Source of the DNA: a virus
Strand: one strand, 5' to 3'
Length of the DNA stretch: 64,000 bases
IMG/VR virus record: IMGVR_UViG_3300030333_002570
Location: 62,001 to 126,000 of that record
The position numbers and the translations under genes were made by a program. The notes below the pieces were generated by a model. It saw only the letters and a program-made list of their open reading frames with translations. It had not been told where the DNA came from and searched no databases. Of the stretch, positions 1-12,400 are shown piece after piece (within the stretch, counting starts at the first letter, position 1; each line of letters starts with the position of its first letter).

Positions 1-2
1 TT

Positions 3-119
3 GTCTATTGGTTGAAGGTAAAAATTGATACACGAGCTGGTTTAGGTAAGAAAAAACTAAGACAGTTGAAGGGTGTTATAGTAGAGGCAATTAAAGAAGC
101 CAACAATGAGGGCAAATAA
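3..119 (+). CDS. C-terminal fragment of an unidentified protein (5' truncated)
   Basis: An open frame runs from the window edge to a TAA at 117-119 and gives about 38 residues, rich in lysine, ending in IKEANNEGK. It overlaps the start of the next gene (ATG at 106) by 14 nt, which suggests the two are co-translated. Position just before genes 25 and 6 would suit another baseplate or tail gene, but the fragment is too short to assign to a family. Confidence 0.55.
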   Translation, partial: VYWLKVKIDTRAGLGKKKLRQLKGVIVEAIKEANNEGK

Positions 120-732
120 AACTGATTTTAACCTGTTTCCTACTCCAGTAACCCACTGGAGAGGATTATTGAAGACTATAGAGGTTCAACCTATAGTCGA
201 TTTTTGTAAGAACTATAAATCAGGTCAACATAATATGTTAGAAGGGGACGCAGTATGCTCTAGTGGCAGTACTCGTCCTCTTTCTCATACAGACAGTATT
301 TTAAGAGAGATAGATAAAACCCTTGGTTTAGACCTTTCTGAGGCGTTAGAGGACGTTTTAAACAGGTATGCGAAGCAATATGGCATACAACCAGTAACTT
401 TGACTAATAGTTGGTTTAACCTCCAATCTGAAGGGAGTGTCTTGAGACAACATAATCACCCCTTTAGTGTAATATCTGCTGCATTATTTGTTAATGCACC
501 TAAGAATTGTAGTAAATTATATTTTGAAAATCCAAATCCTCATATAGAGTTTAATTATAGGTTGGATGAAAAAGGAAGAAATGAGAGTTTATATGAATAT
601 TGGCATTTTGAACCAGAATCAGGAGATTTAGTGATATTTCCATCATGGTTAAAGCATGGATCGATGTATGAAAAGAATAATAGTACTGATAGACTAGTCA
701 TAAGCGTAAATGCAGTTAGGAAAACCGACTAA
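106..732 (+). CDS. 2-oxoglutarate/Fe(II)-dependent oxygenase-like protein
   Basis: A 208-residue protein with the layout of a double-stranded beta-helix oxygenase of the TIGR02466 type. The visible motif is a His-Asn-His-Pro segment at residues 116-119, followed by a hydrophobic strand (SVISAALFVNAP). The distal part is SGDLVIFPSWLKHG with His184, then an arginine at 196 placed to bind 2-oxoglutarate. Family members use Fe(II), O2 and 2-oxoglutarate to hydroxylate a substrate; the substrate here is unknown. Cyanophages often carry such genes beside baseplate genes, so modification of a virion or host protein is possible but inferred. The first metal ligand pair reads HNH rather than the classical HxD, so which residue completes the iron site is uncertain. 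It overlaps the upstream frame by 14 nt. Confidence 0.8.
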   Translation: MRANKTDFNLFPTPVTHWRGLLKTIEVQPIVDFCKNYKSGQHNMLEGDAVCSSGSTRPLSHTDSILREIDKTLGLDLSEALEDVLNRYAKQYGIQPVTLTNSWFNLQSEGSVLRQHNHPFSVISAALFVNAPKNCSKLYFENPNPHIEFNYRLDEKGRNESLYEYWHFEPESGDLVIFPSWLKHGSMYEKNNSTDRLVISVNAVRKTD

Positions 733-735
733 ATA
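728..735 (+). promoter_or_regulatory. Late-promoter-like octamer ACTAAATA
   Basis: ACTAAATA resembles the T4 late promoter core TATAAATA, read by a gp55-type sigma factor. It contains the stop codon of the preceding oxygenase gene (TAA 730-732) and lies 21 nt before the GTG of the SET-domain gene. Assignment is by motif and position only. Confidence 0.35.
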
Positions 736-756
736 TAATTAGTTGTTATGTATTAA

Positions 757-1041
757 GTGACATATCAGGCTTTACCAGATGGATTATTCATTAATTCTAG
801 TCAAGTTGCTGGCCAAGGTATATTTACCAATAAAGCACTAGAGATAGGTACTGATCTAGGCATGTCACACCTTATAATTGGTGATGAGATCATTAGGACA
901 CCGTTAGGAGGGTTTATAAACCACTCTGACACTCCAAATTGTGAAAAATATATGATAGATAACCGTTATTATGTTCGAGTGATTAGATCGATTGTTCCTA
1001 TGGAAGAATTGTTTCTTAAGTACACCTTTTATACTGTATAA
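757..1041 (+). CDS. Small SET-domain protein
   Basis: A 94-residue protein starting at GTG; no in-frame ATG exists until codon 36. It has the core of a SET methyltransferase domain. GQGIFTNKALEIG near residue 19 matches the N-terminal GxGxFA strand, FINHSDTPNC near residue 53 matches the NHSxxPN pseudoknot motif, and EELFLKYTF near the C-terminus stands where the catalytic-tyrosine motif usually lies. SET proteins transfer methyl groups from S-adenosylmethionine to lysines. The domain is minimal, with no flanking pre/post-SET cysteines. The target is unknown; a phage structural or host protein is possible. Its TAA overlaps the ATG of gene 25 by 1 nt (TAATG), which favours translational coupling with the baseplate genes. 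Confidence 0.75.
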   Translation: MTYQALPDGLFINSSQVAGQGIFTNKALEIGTDLGMSHLIIGDEIIRTPLGGFINHSDTPNCEKYMIDNRYYVRVIRSIVPMEELFLKYTFYTV

Positions 1042-1460
1042 TGGCATTAAAAGAAGTTTCAGGAACTAATACTAATTTATCCCGTGCATTTAAAGATATT
1101 GCTATGGGATTTCGTCGTAATACAGTTACTAAGGATACTGGTATTGTTAAGAACGAAAATTCTATTAAGCAATCAATAAGGAATTTAATACTTACACAAA
1201 AAGGCGAGAGATTAATGCAACCTGATGTTGGGTGCGAAGTCTTTACCCTTTTATTTGAACCCTTAGACCCTATGACAGCTGACGCAGTTAGGGATGAGAT
1301 CATAAATACTATTAATCAATATGAGCCTAGAGTTAGTCTTATAGATGTTACTGTCAATACAGTTGAAATCTATAACAAATTCGATGTTACTGTAGAATAT
1401 CGCATTGTCGGACAACCTATTGTTGAAGAAGTCGATTTCGTATTAAAGAGACCTGAGTAA
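1041..1460 (+). CDS. 25: Baseplate wedge protein gp25 (GPW/gp25 family)
   Basis: A 139-residue protein of the GPW/gp25 family, close to the usual 130-140 residues. The conserved core is visible: NSIKQSIRNLILTQKGERL (about residues 36-54), then LLFEPLDPMTADAVRDEI and EPRVSLIDVTV. gp25 is part of the baseplate wedge around the central hub and is thought to nucleate the sheath near the baseplate by joining the gp6 ring. Start and stop codons overlap both neighbours (1 nt each), so genes for the SET protein, gp25 and gp6 are probably translated as a coupled set. Confidence 0.93.
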   Translation: MALKEVSGTNTNLSRAFKDIAMGFRRNTVTKDTGIVKNENSIKQSIRNLILTQKGERLMQPDVGCEVFTLLFEPLDPMTADAVRDEIINTINQYEPRVSLIDVTVNTVEIYNKFDVTVEYRIVGQPIVEEVDFVLKRPE

Positions 1461-3460
1461 TGCAACCAAATAATCTTACAGCATTAGATTTTACTGATGT
1501 AAAAGCTTCTATTAAGTCCTATTTACGGACCAGGGAGGAATTTACTGATTATGATTTTGATGGTGCAGCTTTATCATACTTAATAGATGTTTTAGCTTAT
1601 AATACGTACTATACCGCATTTAATGCCAATATGTCATTGAATGAGGCGTTTTTACCTTCCGCTACTGTTCGTGATAACGTAGTAAATATTGCAAAACTAC
1701 TAAATTATGTTCCACGTTCTATTATTGCATCACAAGCAACGGTAAATTTAACGATTCAAACTAAGCAAACGAGTAATTCTTATCCAAGTACTATTACTCT
1801 TGCGAAAGGACCAGTTCTTTCAGGTGGAAAATACTTCTTTAACGTTACTGCACCTACTACAGCATCTGTTGATTCTGTTACAGGAATAGCGAATTTAAAC
1901 AATCTTGTATGTAAGCAGGGATCTATTGTATCTTTCTCTTATATTGTCAATACTTTCCAACAACAAACTTATGTAATTCCTTCTCCTAACTGCGATATAA
2001 GCACTTTAACTGTTAGGGTAAAGGCAAACGAATCTTCCACAACATCAGATTTATATAATAGAGTAGATACTGTAACCAATCTTACCGCTACATCTAGGGT
2101 ATTCTTCCTTTCTGAAGGAGAGGATATGCGTTATGAGATTAAATTTGGTGATGATAGTATAGGGCGTGCGTTAAAAGATGGTGAAGTTGTAACTTTAGAG
2201 TACTTAGTAACGGATGGTTCTGAAGCAAATGATATTAATAGGCTCTCATTTATTGGTCAACTTAGCGATTCTTTAGAGGCATCATACACTTCTTCAGATG
2301 CTACGCTAACCGTAGTTAGTAAATCTCAACTTGGTGCGGATGCTGAGTCAGTTGAATCTATTAAATACAATGCTCCACGGTATTATTCTTCTCAATATAG
2401 AGCAGTTACCGCACAAGATTACGCATTAATTACTAAAAAAGTATATGATAATGCAGATTCTGTAGTTGCATATGGAGGAGATTCATTAACACCACCTATT
2501 TACGGAAAAGTATACATTGCTATTAGAACAAAAACGGGATCGTTACTTAATGATCAGACGAAAAAGACTATTGCTGCGTCACTTAGAAACTATGCAATGG
2601 CATCTATTGACCCTGTAGTCATTGATCCAGATAATATCTACATATATCCGAAAGTTTTTGTTACTTATGATACTGGATGCGGATCTGATACATCAACAAT
2701 TAAGACTAATGTATCAACAGCTATCACTAGTTGGGCTGGACAAACGCAGATAAACAATTTTAATTCAACCTTTAGATCACAAGAGTTTGAAAAGGCGGTT
2801 ACATTAGCAGATAGATGCGTAACTGATGTGTCACTTCAGACTACAATTTTAAGGTACATCAATCCAATTACCAATTCAACCAACACATATACTATTTCTA
2901 CGGGATCAGCACTTTATAATAGTGCTCCTAGTTCAACTGATTCTACAACAACTACGACAACTAAGGAACCTATTCTATTGTCTGGAACTTTTAGAACTTC
3001 AGATAGACCAGGTATTGATCAACAATTTGAGGATGATGGTTTTGGTAAATTAAAAACCTTCTATAATACTGGAACTAGAAAGGTTTACACTAATACTAGT
3101 GCGGGTACAGTAAATTATGACACTGGAACAATTGCTTTTGGACCAGTTAATATAATTGGATCTGGATCTAACGTATCTACAACTGCTGTTACAGTTACTG
3201 ATTCTACTACAGGTGTTGGTAGTGTCACGGATGCGTCACTTCTTCCTACTGGATTGCAAATTCCTGTTCAGTTTATCCCAGCAAACTCTAGCAGTATTCC
3301 TGCTTCTACACCAGGAACTATTATTAATATTGTTCTTCCAGAGATAACAGTTGCTGCAATTGGAACTACACCACCTCCCACTATACCACTAAATAGTTTG
3401 ACACCAACAATCTTTGATCAAACACCATCAACGGTTGCAGTCACATCCAGTTCATCATAA
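1460..3460 (+). CDS. 6: Baseplate wedge protein gp6 (baseplate J-like)
   Basis: A 666-residue protein, near T4 gp6 in length (about 660), directly following gene 25 with a 1-nt overlap (TAATG). The N-terminal part contains the typical LSYLIDVLAYNTYYTAFNAN and NEAFLPSATVRDNVVNIAK segments of cyanophage gp6. The middle resembles baseplate J-like proteins (YSSQYRAVTAQDYALITKK). gp6 dimers form the continuous ring that holds the wedges together. The last roughly 170 residues, starting at a Ser/Thr-rich stretch near residue 490, look like a low-complexity and beta-rich extension, probably exposed. Twelve nucleotides separate it from the giant gene. Confidence 0.9.
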   Translation: MQPNNLTALDFTDVKASIKSYLRTREEFTDYDFDGAALSYLIDVLAYNTYYTAFNANMSLNEAFLPSATVRDNVVNIAKLLNYVPRSIIASQATVNLTIQTKQTSNSYPSTITLAKGPVLSGGKYFFNVTAPTTASVDSVTGIANLNNLVCKQGSIVSFSYIVNTFQQQTYVIPSPNCDISTLTVRVKANESSTTSDLYNRVDTVTNLTATSRVFFLSEGEDMRYEIKFGDDSIGRALKDGEVVTLEYLVTDGSEANDINRLSFIGQLSDSLEASYTSSDATLTVVSKSQLGADAESVESIKYNAPRYYSSQYRAVTAQDYALITKKVYDNADSVVAYGGDSLTPPIYGKVYIAIRTKTGSLLNDQTKKTIAASLRNYAMASIDPVVIDPDNIYIYPKVFVTYDTGCGSDTSTIKTNVSTAITSWAGQTQINNFNSTFRSQEFEKAVTLADRCVTDVSLQTTILRYINPITNSTNTYTISTGSALYNSAPSSTDSTTTTTTKEPILLSGTFRTSDRPGIDQQFEDDGFGKLKTFYNTGTRKVYTNTSAGTVNYDTGTIAFGPVNIIGSGSNVSTTAVTVTDSTTGVGSVTDASLLPTGLQIPVQFIPANSSSIPASTPGTIINIVLPEITVAAIGTTPPPTIPLNSLTPTIFDQTPSTVAVTSSSS

Positions 3461-3472
3461 TTAGAGCATTAG

Positions 3473-6400
3473 ATGACAAGTATCAATAAGGTATCACAGG
3501 CAGTCGCTAGGCAGACTCCCGAATTTGTAGAGAACGATTATCCTCTCTTTACCAAATTTCTTGAATATTACTATCAATCTCAAGAAAAGACAGGTTTAGG
3601 TCAAAATATTCTTAATAACTTTCTTGGTTATTTGGATATTGATAAATTGGATATCAGTATATTAGATGGTGCAACAAAGGTAGTAGAAGCGATAAGTGCA
3701 ACGGATGATTCGATAGTTGTTGAAAGTATTGACCAGTTCCTTGATAATGATGGATCTGTTCTTATAGGTGATGAAGTAGTTTATTATGAAAAAGCGGTTC
3801 CTGGTCCTAATATTGCTCTAAGTCCAGGTGTTTCTTATGATCAAGTTAAATTAAAGTGGATTAACCTAGCAAGTCCTCTTTTAAGTTTTGATGATACTAC
3901 TAAGATATTCCCTTTAACATCTCAAGATAATCCTATTGCTCCACCTTCTGTACAACACTTGATTGTTAGTGTTTATGGTAAAGTTTTAATTCCTGGTACA
4001 GATTATAGTATTGAAGGAACAAATATTATATTTACGACTGCTCCTAGAACAAGAATTCCTGCTGATGATGCTTCTTCCACATATATTACCTATTTGAATG
4101 GTTTTAATGAGAATACAATCGTTCCTTTAGATAATATTTCTGGTAGTTTTGGTGAGAGTAAGAGACAATTTACTATTACTAGAAGTGGTGCAAGATATGA
4201 ACCTGTTGCTGATGAATATGTTCTTGCAGTTTATGATAATCGCCTATTAACTCCAAAAGTAGACTTTTTCCTTGATGGTGATCAGTTTATATTCTTAACT
4301 GCTCCATTAAACGGTAGATTCCTTTCATTGTATTCTATTGAAGCACCTATTCCTTCTTTTGGTGCTGGTGCAGTAGGTTATGCACGTATTAGTGACTCTG
4401 GAGAACTAACTGATATTTCTATCAGTAAAAATGGTTCTGGATATAAGTCTGAATATCCTCCACAAATTTCTATTAATACTGAAAATGGTAGTGGTGGTTC
4501 TGCAACTGCTCTTGTTAACGGTATTAAGTCAATATCTCTATTAGAAGGTGGTCAAGGTTATAGTAGTACCAACCCACCTGTAGTTCAAGTTCAAGCACCA
4601 ACTGCTCCTGGATCTACTGCTGCAACTGTAACTGCAACTGTAACTAATGGTGCTGTAAGTGACCTTAAAATCACTAATTCTGGTTCTGGATATACATTCA
4701 CACCTAGAATCACTTTCAAGCAACCTGGAGGTGCTGTATTAGGCGTTCCAACCATTACTAATGGACAAGTTACTGCTGTAAGTATTACTAATGCTGGTTT
4801 TGGATATACAACTGTTCCAACAATCTATATTGATGAACCAACTGGTACAAACCCAATTAAAGCAGCATTTCAGGCAGTTTTAAGTAGTCAAGGTGAAATT
4901 ACATCTATTAATATACTAAATGCTGGTCAAGGGTATACAACTACTCCTAGAATGGCAGTTATTGACCCAGTAGGTGCTCAAGTTCTTGAAACTACTGTTG
5001 ATAATCAAGGTAGAGTAATTAATATTGAATTATTAAGTGGTGGTGTAGGATATACTGATGTTCCTTCTGTTTATATTGTAGATAATAGAGTTGATGCTAC
5101 TGGTGGATATGCTGGTGGAACTGGTGCTGTAGCAACTGCATCAATCTTTAATGGACAAATTACAGATATTAATATTAGTGCTTTTGGTGGTGGATATAGT
5201 CAAACTTCTCCTCCTGTAGTTGTTATTCAAGCACCTCCTGCTGCTGAAGCATCTGCGGAGATTGGTTTGAATGAAGTTACTGGTTTTACAGTAAATCAAT
5301 CTGGTAGTGGGTATCAAAAGTCCCAATTAACTGGATGTGCTCGTGCTGCTTCGTCTATAACTTCATATACTGAAAGTGGTAACGCAGTATTTACAAATAA
5401 TACTAGTGCTGTTGCACATCCTGTAAATGAACCAATTAAGTGCTTAGATGCACTATTTGTTAAAAGATTACTCGATAAGTACACAGAACAGTATTTACCA
5501 GATGTTCCTACGTTAGATTATGCTAAAATTGACGTTAGAACAGCAATTAAGACAATTAAGGACTTTTATAGTTCTAAAGGAACATCATATAGTATTGGAT
5601 ACCTTTTTAAACTACTTTATGGTGAGACAGTAAGTATATCTTATCCTAAAGATCAAATTATCAAACCATCTGCTGCAACTTGGTCTATTGATACTATTTT
5701 GCGTGCTACTTTGGTTAGTGGTGATCCTACAAATATTCAAGATGGTCTTTTAACACAAGAAGCAGATATTGCTGACCTTAATGTTAAAGAAGCAAGTGCT
5801 CTTGTAGAAAATTATATTTCAATTAGAACTTCTGAAGTTACCATTTATGAATTGGTTCTTTCTGAAGAAACTATTGCTGGAACCTTTATTGTTCCATATA
5901 AGACAAAACTTGCAGAACCTTTAGGTAAAGAAGATAGTATTATTACAGTTGACTCTACTATTGGTTGGCCAGAAAGAAACGGTGAATTTATTATTGGAAG
6001 TTCAACTGATACTAGAGAAATTATTCAATATAAGGAAAAATCATTAAACCAGTTTATTGAGTGTACTAGATCAGTAAATGGTGTAGTTGAAGATTGGGAT
6101 TCTGCTACAGAGGTAAAATCAAACTTTAATGTTTATATTAATAAGGGAACTCCTCAAGAAGTAGTGATGAATATTGTTGGTATCGTTGATGCTCAACAAA
6201 CAACTCTTACTGATACTGGATCTTACTACTTACCAGGAGATAAATTAACAGTTTCTAAATTAGGTGGAACTGGAACTACTCCTGAACTTACAACTTGGTT
6301 GTATAATGTTAAAAAATTAATTAGTGTTACTAATGTAGCGTTTGGTGGTATTAATAACCAATCTGCAACTATTACTTGTGCTAATGATCACGGTCTTTTG

Positions 6401-9400
6401 GTAGGAGATCAGGTAACCATTTATGGTGCTAACCCAATTCTTTATAATGGAACATTCCTTGTAACATCTAGAGATAGTGATACTGTTTTCCAATATGCAC
6501 TACCTCAACCTGCAACAGTTATCCCACAGGGTAATATTCTTGTATCTATTGACCTTAATAAGGGTAAATCTACTAGTACTGCAATAAGCAATGCTATTAG
6601 TCCTTATACAACTAACGTTCAAAACTCATTCTTTAATGATAATTACGTTTATGTTGCTTCTACTGGTATTCCAAACTATAATATTGGTCCTTTCCCAGGA
6701 TCTGCTCTTCTTCCTGGTAACCAAAGAAAATTAACAAGATTCCCTAAAGTTCCGACTACTATATCAACTAAAGACCTTATTAGTTCTGGTCCTATTGGTA
6801 CATGGGTAAATGGTGTTTCTGTATGGTCATATAAGTCAAATTTAACTAAGACATTCGGTGCTGTAACAAGTATTGGTATTACAAATGCTGGTTCTGGATA
6901 TGATGCTGCATCTCCTCCTGCTATTACAATTGCTGGTGGAGGAGGTAGTGGTGCTACTGCTTCTGTAGTTGTTGATGGTTCTATTAGTGAAGTTACTGTA
7001 ACTGACGGTGGATCTGAATATACATCCTCACCATTGGTCTCTATAGTCGGTGGAGGAGGGTCTGGTGCTGCTGCAACCGCTATTATCACTAAAGGTGTTG
7101 TTTCACGTATTCTAATTAATTCTGGAGGATCTGGATACACCTCACAACCTCAAATTACTATTGTAGGTGGAGGTGGTTCTGGTGCTTCTGCTACTGCATC
7201 TGTTAGAGGTCCAATTAAGACTATTAATGTTACTTCTGGTGGTTCATCATATACATCTAATCCTACTGTTACTTTAAGTTCTGGTTCTGGTGCTGTTGCT
7301 CAAGCAATTGTACAGAATGGTCGTATTATATCGATTGCTATTATTTCAGCTGGATCTGGATATACTACTGCTCCTGAAATTACTATTCAAGGTGATGGTT
7401 TTGGTGCTGTTGCTAGAGCAACTATTGATGTTGATGGAGAAAATGCAGGTAGGGTTACTAATATTGAAATTATTAATAGAGGTATTGGATATCTTCAAGG
7501 AACCACTATTATTAATTTAAATTCAGTTGGATCTAGTGCATTATTCACTCCAAATGTATTTAAGTGGACTTATAACTTACAATCAACTGCAACTTTAGAT
7601 AGTGCAAAAGGTGGAGTATTTGAAGGATATAATAACCAGTATGGTGGTGAATATGCTCACCTTTCAAACCCACAAACATTAAGATATATTTTAGGTGACA
7701 ACCTTTTTGAATCAACTGGTGGTACAATATTAGAGAAAGAAGATTCTATTGTACACTCACCTATTATTGGTTGGGCGTTTGATGGTAACCCAATCTATGG
7801 TCCTTATGGATACTCTGATCCAACCGATCAAGGTTCTGTAATTACTAGATTGAGCACTTCATATAGAGTTAAAACTGCCCTTGTTTATGACGCTGCTACT
7901 AACCCATACCCAGTTAGGGCTGATGGTCCTTTACTCACAGATACGGATACTAATGGTACTCTATTATATCCAGCTGGTGCTTTCGTTGAAGATTATGAAT
8001 ATGTCTTTGGTTTAGGTGCATTAGATCAATATAATGGTCGTTTCTGTAAAACACCTGATTATCCAACTGGTAGATATTGCTATTTTGTCACTATTGACAA
8101 TACTACTGCTGGTAATCCTGAATTCCCTTATGTTTTAGGACCAAGTTTCAACTCTGTTGTAGATAAGTGGAATTTGAGTACATCTGCTGTTCAACAGAAT
8201 ATTCCTACTGGTGTTGTTCGTTATAGAGACCCATATGAAAATGTTGATATTGATGTAGATAGAGCACCTAACGTTTCTACTAATGCTTTAACAACTGAAG
8301 ATGGTGAAATACTATTATTTGAAGTAGAAGATGAAGATAGAAGTGGTGTTATAGATCAGGTAGAAATAGATGATCCAGATCAAATCTTTGAAGAATCACC
8401 TTTACAGTTATTTGATTACTTCCCTAAAGTAACATTTGATTCTAAAGTTGATATTGAAGTTGAAACTATTACTAAATTTGAAGATGCTTCTGTAACTGGA
8501 TTTACTATTGAAAACCCAGGTATTAACTATCAGGTTAATGACCGTTTAAACTTTGATAATGAAGGAACTGACGGTACTGGTGTTTCTGCTCGTGTTTCTA
8601 GAATTAAGGGTGAAGCAGTCGAAAGTTATACTTTTGAAAACATTAGTGGACAAAATTTCGGTGTTTTAAAGACTACAGAACCACATAATTTAGTAGTTGG
8701 AGATAGTGTTTTTGTAACTTATAATCCAATAATGAACAACACAAATAAAACTTTTGTTGTTCGTCAATTTAAAGGTATTGAAGAAATTGTTGTTAATCAA
8801 ACTGGTTCTGGTTATAATTCTGATATTCCTCCAACAATTACTATTGATAGTGCTACTGGAAGTGGTGGGGAATTACAAGCAGTTGTAACTTCTGTTGGAT
8901 CTATTGAAAATGTTAATATCTTAAATTCTGGTTCTGGATATACAACAAACCCTCGTGTTATACTTTCACATCCACAGGTCTTTAAGAAAGCAGATTACTA
9001 TGTTTCTAAGATTGATAATAATAATTACGTTAAAGTAAATGATGTTGTTGTTAATACAAACAAAGAAGTCTTTATTTGTGGTAAAACAAAAGATGCAAAT
9101 GGTAATAATGTTGGATTTGTTTCTAAATTATCTGCAACTGGTGTTAAAGAGTGGGAGAAAACTCTAGAACTTACTAGTGGACAACAGTACTGTGAATTTG
9201 AAAAACTTTATGTTGATGGAAATGATGTTTGGGTTGTTGGTAATAATAGACCAGAAAGCAATCTTTTAGATGCATATAACCCAGATGTTATTCTGGCAAA
9301 GTATACTCAAGCAGCAAATGGTCTTGCTGCTACATTGGCATTCCAGAAAGGATATGCTGGTATTTCAGGTTCTACTCGTGCTGATTCTGTAACTGCTATT

Positions 9401-12400
9401 ACTAAACTTTCTGATACCAGATTTGTTATTGGTGGTTATACAAATACAAACTCAACTGCTCCTTTTGATGGATATATTGCTCTAATTGATACAACTGGTA
9501 ACTTTGCAATTAAGAGAAAGGTTGCAGGTTCTAATACTTCAGAAAAAGTTACTGGTTTAGCAATTAATGCTGGTAATATTTACTTCTCATTAGAAAGTGC
9601 TGCAAGTCCTAATGCTACTGCTATTGATATTGGATTAGGTAAAGCAACAGTTGGTACTAGTACAATTACTATTGATTATGTTAAAACATATTCAAATACA
9701 GCATATTCATTCTTAGATTCTAGTCTTTGTATTGATGAATTTAATGAAGTTTATTTAACTGCAACTTGTAGACTTAAGGCAAATAATACAACTAAGAATA
9801 GTTTCTGGGTCGGTAAGACAGATATTTCTGGTAATTTAATTTGGAATTATCGTTATCAAATACCTAATGAAAGTGGAACTGAATATGATGTTCAAACAGT
9901 AAACAAAACTGTAATTGATGTTTTTGGTGATCTTAATGTTGGTGTTACCTTAACAAGTGGAATTAATAGTCTGAAGAGTGCAAGATCCTTTAAGATTGGT
10001 TATAGTGGTAATTTAAAAGAACATTCAGCAAATGTCTTTAATATTAATAATATTGAAGGTCTTACTATTCATTCATTAGATGCTGATAATTCTGGTGATG
10101 TCCATTTATTCGGTCAATCTGCTTGGAATAGAAATGAATTTATATTACCATTTACAGGTGGAGCAACAACAGATACAACTGGTCACTATACTCCAACTAT
10201 AGTAACTACAGGAGGTTCATTAAGTTATGAAAATACTGTCCAAGATGGATATGCCAAAATACTCGGATCTCAAACTGCAAGTCCAACTGTCTGGGAAAAC
10301 GCTTACATTAAGTTCGCAGCTGCGGACCTTGGGACTAAACTTGCTGAAGATTGGACTATAGAATTCTTTCTCTATAGAGATAGCACAAATACTAACGTAT
10401 TCAGTCAGAATGAAGAGACTTTATTCTCTATTGGTGATGCAACAGTTACTACTGGTGGTCTTTGGTGTTATATTAATCAAAGTGATGGAAAATTAGGATT
10501 TAGAGCAACTAATAGTACTACTGCATTAAATGCAGGATCTGCTTCATTATCTACACAATCTTCTTTATTCCCACTTAATACTTGGATAACAGTTGGTGTT
10601 AAGAAAGAAGGGGATGTCTTTAGCACATATGTTAATGGTATTGCTACAGGTAGCTGGACTATTGCTAGTACTTCATTAGGAAATAAGGATTTAATTATTG
10701 GTAATATCTCTGGTAGAAACGGAACTCTTAATAACTGGCGTTCAAATGAACAGGGACAATATCATATTGATAATTTACGTTTAAGAAATAGAGCAGTTAC
10801 ACCATCTGTTCCTTCTGATATTACTGTTGTTCCTGCTACTGGTCAATTCCCAATTGGATATAATTGGCAAGATGATGCTTGGTTTACTACTAACCTAAAC
10901 AAATTTGATTATATTGATTACACTGGTATTGGTATTAAAGTTGACAAAAATGCTGATGCATCAAGAATTGGCACTTATACAGAAAGAACTAACACTAAAT
11001 TAGGATTTGTTAGAACAGATGTAATAGGAACTACTATTACTCCTACTACAATGACTGTTGTAACAACAGGATTTGCATTAGCAGATGCTGGATTCCAAGG
11101 TTTAGACTTTGACGATGCTACTACAACAATGTCTCAAGATACTGAGACTATGACTTATACTCAGGATGTATGGAGTTCTAGAACTGCTACTGTTCCATCT
11201 CCAGGTTCTCAGAAATTATCTGTATCTGCTGTAGTTAAAGACAAGTATTACTTTAAAGTAACGAATACTGTTAAGATTGATAATGTTCAAGAACTTACTT
11301 TAAATCAGGCATTTAATTTTACCACAGGAACAAAATTAGTACTTAATAATGATGCAGGTACTTTTGTTAACAGTGGATATATTATTAGACAGGATGTTCC
11401 TAATAAGAAAATATATCTTGCTATTAATAATAATGCTTGGTCAAATGATTTAAATACAGGTAATTTAATTACAGAACAATTCAGTGAGCAGAGCACTTTT
11501 GGAATTGTCGGACCTATTCCTGCTGATATTAATGAAATATCAGGATATACGTTTGCTCAGGTTAATAATACAACTCCTGGTACATTTGATATTGACCTAG
11601 ACGACTATAACCTAGATGGCACTTATAATGCTGGTGGTAGTCAAGACCTCGATAGTTATGCTAAATTTAAACCTTATTCTGATGATGATTATTCAATAAG
11701 AATTGATGAAGTTACTACTGGATCACCATATATTGTTGGATCTGTTATTAATATCAATAGTGGTAATATTTCATATAATGCTGCTTATTCTACTGCTCAA
11801 ATAACTGGATTAACTGCTGTTACAAAGATAACTTTAATTGCTAATCTAACTAAGATTATGCAAGTTAGTGCAGTGTCTAATAGTGACGAAGTTTATGTAA
11901 TTACTGGAACAAGTCATTACCTAGATGCAGGTGATATGATCTATGTTGATGGTAACCCAACGGAAAATAGTCTTGATGAATATGATGGTGCATTTGCTGT
12001 TAATAGTGTTGTAAGTCCATTAGAATTTACATATAAACTAAAACAGGTTGCTACAACTTCTCCTGCTACAACTGCAGGTAATGTAAGTATATTTGTTAAA
12101 TCTCCTGTATTGAAGATGTATTATGGTCACCAGTACATCTTTGACATGAGTCATAGTTCATTACTTGGTGGAAACTTATCATTCTCTAAAGATAACTTAT
12201 TTAAACTAGAGTATTCATTTAACTCAATTGAAAGGACTGGAACTCCTGGTGTTAGTGGAGAAGGTGTTCCTACACCTATAGTTAAGTTAAAAGTTGATGA
12301 AAATATTTTAACTAATATATCATACTACTTTGATCCTTCAAGAATTGGAGATGATTCTCCAATTGATCCTAGCAGTTACTTAGATGTTACTGATTCTCCA

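Noticed and set aside
3460-3473. Programmed frameshift joining gene 6 to the giant gene
   Set aside because: A normal stop, a 12-nt gap and an ATG are present, and both proteins have independent, family-typical ends.
6676-7140. Minus-strand 154-codon frame under the giant gene
   Set aside because: Mirrors the GGGGSG repeats as Pro-rich antisense; no independent evidence.
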